Source: Novosphingobium olei (lineage in GTDB: Bacteria; Pseudomonadota; Alphaproteobacteria; Sphingomonadales; Sphingomonadaceae). From it: a stretch of 64,000 nucleotides of DNA. The notes under the pieces were generated by a model. It was not told where the DNA came from, ran no database searches, and worked only from the letters and a program-made list of their open reading frames with translations. Location: positions 43,451 through 107,450 of the forward strand of contig NZ_JABBGM010000013.1 in the NCBI RefSeq assembly GCF_012927405.1, given 5' to 3'. The position numbers were made by a program, and so were the translations under genes. Shown one piece after another: positions 62,564-64,000 of this stretch (the stretch's first letter is position 1; each line of letters opens with the position of its first letter).

Positions 62564-63838
62564 ATGCTTCGCCTGCTCCTCGCCTCGCTCGCCCTGCTGC
62601 CCGCCGCTGCGCAGGCGGAAACACTGTACGTCCGCGCCGGGCGGCTGATCGATCCGGAGAGCGGGCGGGTGCTGGCGGCCCAGGTGCTCCGGGTCGAGGA
62701 CGGGCGTGTCGCCGCGGTCGGGCCCGATGGCGCGGGCGCGGTGCCACCGGGCGCCAAGGTGGTCGACTGGTCGGGCCTCACCGTGCTGCCCGGCCTGATC
62801 GACTGCCACGTGCATCTGGCCGACGTCGACCAGTCGAACAACGTGGCCGAGCCGCTGCTGCATTCGCCGATGGAGATCGCCTTCATCGGCGCGCGCAATG
62901 CGAAGAAGACGCTGCTCGCGGGCTTCACCACGGTGCACGATGTCGGATCGTTCCGCGCCTATGCCGACGTCGAACTGCGCAACGCGATCGAGCGCGGCGA
63001 CGTGCCGGGGCCGCGGATGAGCGCGGTGGGCGCCTATGTCACCATCCCCGGCGGCGGGGGCGAAGTGACCGGCTTCGCGCCCGACGTGACCGTGCCCGCC
63101 GACATGCGCGCGGGCGTGGTGCGCGATGCGGCGGACGCCACGCTGGTGGTCAACCGCCTGTTCCAGAACGGCGCCGATTCGATCAAGCTGATCGCCACCG
63201 GCGCGGTGCTGGCGCAAGGGACCGAGCCGGGGCAGCTGGAGCTTTCGCCCGAGATCATGAAGGCGGCGGTCGACGTCGCCCGCCAACGCGGATCGTGGGT
63301 GACCGCGCACGCCCACGGCGCAGGCGGCATCAAGGCGGCGATCAACGCGGGCGTGCGCGCGATCGAGCACGCCAGCCTGATCGACGACGAAGGCATCGCG
63401 CTGGCGAAAGCGAAGGGCGTGTGGCTCGACATGGATATATACGACGGCGACTGGATCGCCGACGTGGGCCGCCGCGATCACTGGCCTTCCGACATGCTGC
63501 GCAAGAACGACGATACCACCGAGGCGCAGCGCCAGGGCTTCCGCAAGGCGGTGAAGGCGGGCGTGAAGTTGAGCTTCGGCACCGATGCCGGGGTCTATCC
63601 CCACGGGCTCAACGCGCGGCAGTTCAAGTACATGGTGCGCTACGGCATGACGCCGATGCAGGCGATCCAGTCGGCCACCACGGTCAGCGCCGAGCTGCTG
63701 GGGCGCAGCAAGGACGTCGGCGCGCTGTCCCCCGGCCACTATGCCGACATGGTGGCCGTGGCGGGCGATCCGCTGGCCGACATCGCGGCGCTGGAAAACG
63801 TCGCCCACGTGATGAAGGGCGGCGAGGTGGTGAAGTAG
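62564..63838 (+). CDS. Exported metal-dependent amidohydrolase
   Basis: A 424-residue protein of the amidohydrolase superfamily, imidazolonepropionase/Xaa-Pro dipeptidase-like branch. The signal peptide is about residues 1-18 (ends AQA). Metal ligands are HVHLAD (HxH after GLID), the region DSIKLIATG with its conserved Lys, HAHGAGG (His), IEHASLID (His) and FGTDAGVYPH (Asp). All are present, so a binuclear site is likely. It probably hydrolyses peptides or cyclic amides in the periplasm. Remaining sequence to the window end (63839-64000) shows no supportable gene. Confidence 0.9.
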   Translation: MLRLLLASLALLPAAAQAETLYVRAGRLIDPESGRVLAAQVLRVEDGRVAAVGPDGAGAVPPGAKVVDWSGLTVLPGLIDCHVHLADVDQSNNVAEPLLHSPMEIAFIGARNAKKTLLAGFTTVHDVGSFRAYADVELRNAIERGDVPGPRMSAVGAYVTIPGGGGEVTGFAPDVTVPADMRAGVVRDAADATLVVNRLFQNGADSIKLIATGAVLAQGTEPGQLELSPEIMKAAVDVARQRGSWVTAHAHGAGGIKAAINAGVRAIEHASLIDDEGIALAKAKGVWLDMDIYDGDWIADVGRRDHWPSDMLRKNDDTTEAQRQGFRKAVKAGVKLSFGTDAGVYPHGLNARQFKYMVRYGMTPMQAIQSATTVSAELLGRSKDVGALSPGHYADMVAVAGDPLADIAALENVAHVMKGGEVVK

Positions 63839-64000
63839 GGCCTGCCTCGCGTTCACAGAGGGATATCCGGCGGCGAACCCGGACGATAACGCCGTTGGGA
63901 AGTGTACGGACCTGCGCGACCGGCGCGGGCGCCATGCGTGGCGCGTGCGCGTGGAGGGCAAGAGGAACGCTGTGGCGAGTGGCCGGCGGGGCGTTGGCTA

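Noticed and set aside
61469..63961. Continuous minus-strand frame through AlkB and across the amidohydrolase
   Set aside because: Only the part from 62068 downward has AlkB features. The upstream portion is antisense to two conserved plus-strand genes.
63839..64000. Possible partial gene at the right edge
   Set aside because: Neither strand gives a frame with recognisable sequence, codon pattern or ribosome-binding site in the last 162 bases.

Overview
This is a high-GC chromosomal segment from an alphaproteobacterium, most likely a member of the Sphingomonadales (Novosphingobium-like). The call rests on gene content and neighbourhoods: COQ9, DUF1134/EipA and DUF1330 proteins, an MlaEFD-type lipid transporter with a STAS-MlaE fusion, a glnE-peroxiredoxin-DUF455 operon, a TonB-dependent receptor followed by PiuC, and many acyl-CoA enzymes. 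It is an inference from content, not a taxonomic placement. There are no phage, plasmid, IS or CRISPR signatures. Coding density is very high and no intergenic gap exceeds about 300 bp.

Layout. 0-2 kb: a membrane-anchored di-haem cytochrome c with an internal domain duplication, divergent from prephenate dehydratase. 2.1-8.3 kb: a tightly coupled six-gene membrane operon (DUF4129, DUF4350, MoxR ATPase, DUF58, SpoIIM-like, RDD) with no established function. It is the best candidate here for an undescribed system. 8.3-11.2 kb: a cytochrome P450 and acyl-CoA synthetase operon with palindromic sites upstream. 11.4-16.3 kb: an M23 peptidase, DUF455, a 1-Cys peroxiredoxin and glnE. 16.4-19.1 kb: an exported M28 peptidase and an agmatine deiminase family protein. 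19.2-22.7 kb: the Mla-like phospholipid transporter. 22.8-26.4 kb: valS, a small mobile-type repeat and queE, whose translation start lies in the repeat end. 26.5-32.6 kb: ssb, feoAB under a Fur-like box, COQ9, an ankyrin protein, SCO1, a YcgN-type protein and a YgjP-like metallopeptidase. 32.6-39.9 kb: putA, a small membrane protein, ribD, ribE, an aromatic/aspartate aminotransferase and an EipA-like protein. About 40.2 kb: tRNA-Ser(GCU).

40.4-53.3 kb holds accessory metabolism: a GT-C type membrane glycosyltransferase, a Gfo/Idh/MocA oxidoreductase, a VOC/carboxymuconolactone-decarboxylase pair divergent from a DUF1330 gene, modABC, and a five-gene run of thioesterase, serine hydrolase, 3-hydroxyacyl-CoA dehydrogenase, acyl-CoA ligase and thiolase. 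The last run looks like a partial beta-oxidation-type pathway for an unknown acid. 53.3-56.3 kb is an iron-uptake pair (TonB receptor and PiuC) whose promoter carries the same 19-bp palindrome as feoA. 56.4-61.5 kb has small VOC and phosphatase-like genes, a PQQ/haem alcohol dehydrogenase with the Asp pattern of lanthanide enzymes, a short-chain dehydrogenase and an exported dienelactone-hydrolase-like protein. 61.5-63.8 kb has AlkB and YjbQ with abutting divergent start codons, and an exported amidohydrolase.

The genes connect through iron (feoAB, TonB receptor, PiuC, Fur-like boxes), envelope maintenance (Mla system, M23 peptidase, EipA, MoxR cluster) and breakdown of hydrophobic or alicyclic carbon (P450, acyl-CoA enzymes, PQQ dehydrogenase, SDR, dienelactone hydrolase). 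The substrates of the catabolic clusters cannot be read from sequence.
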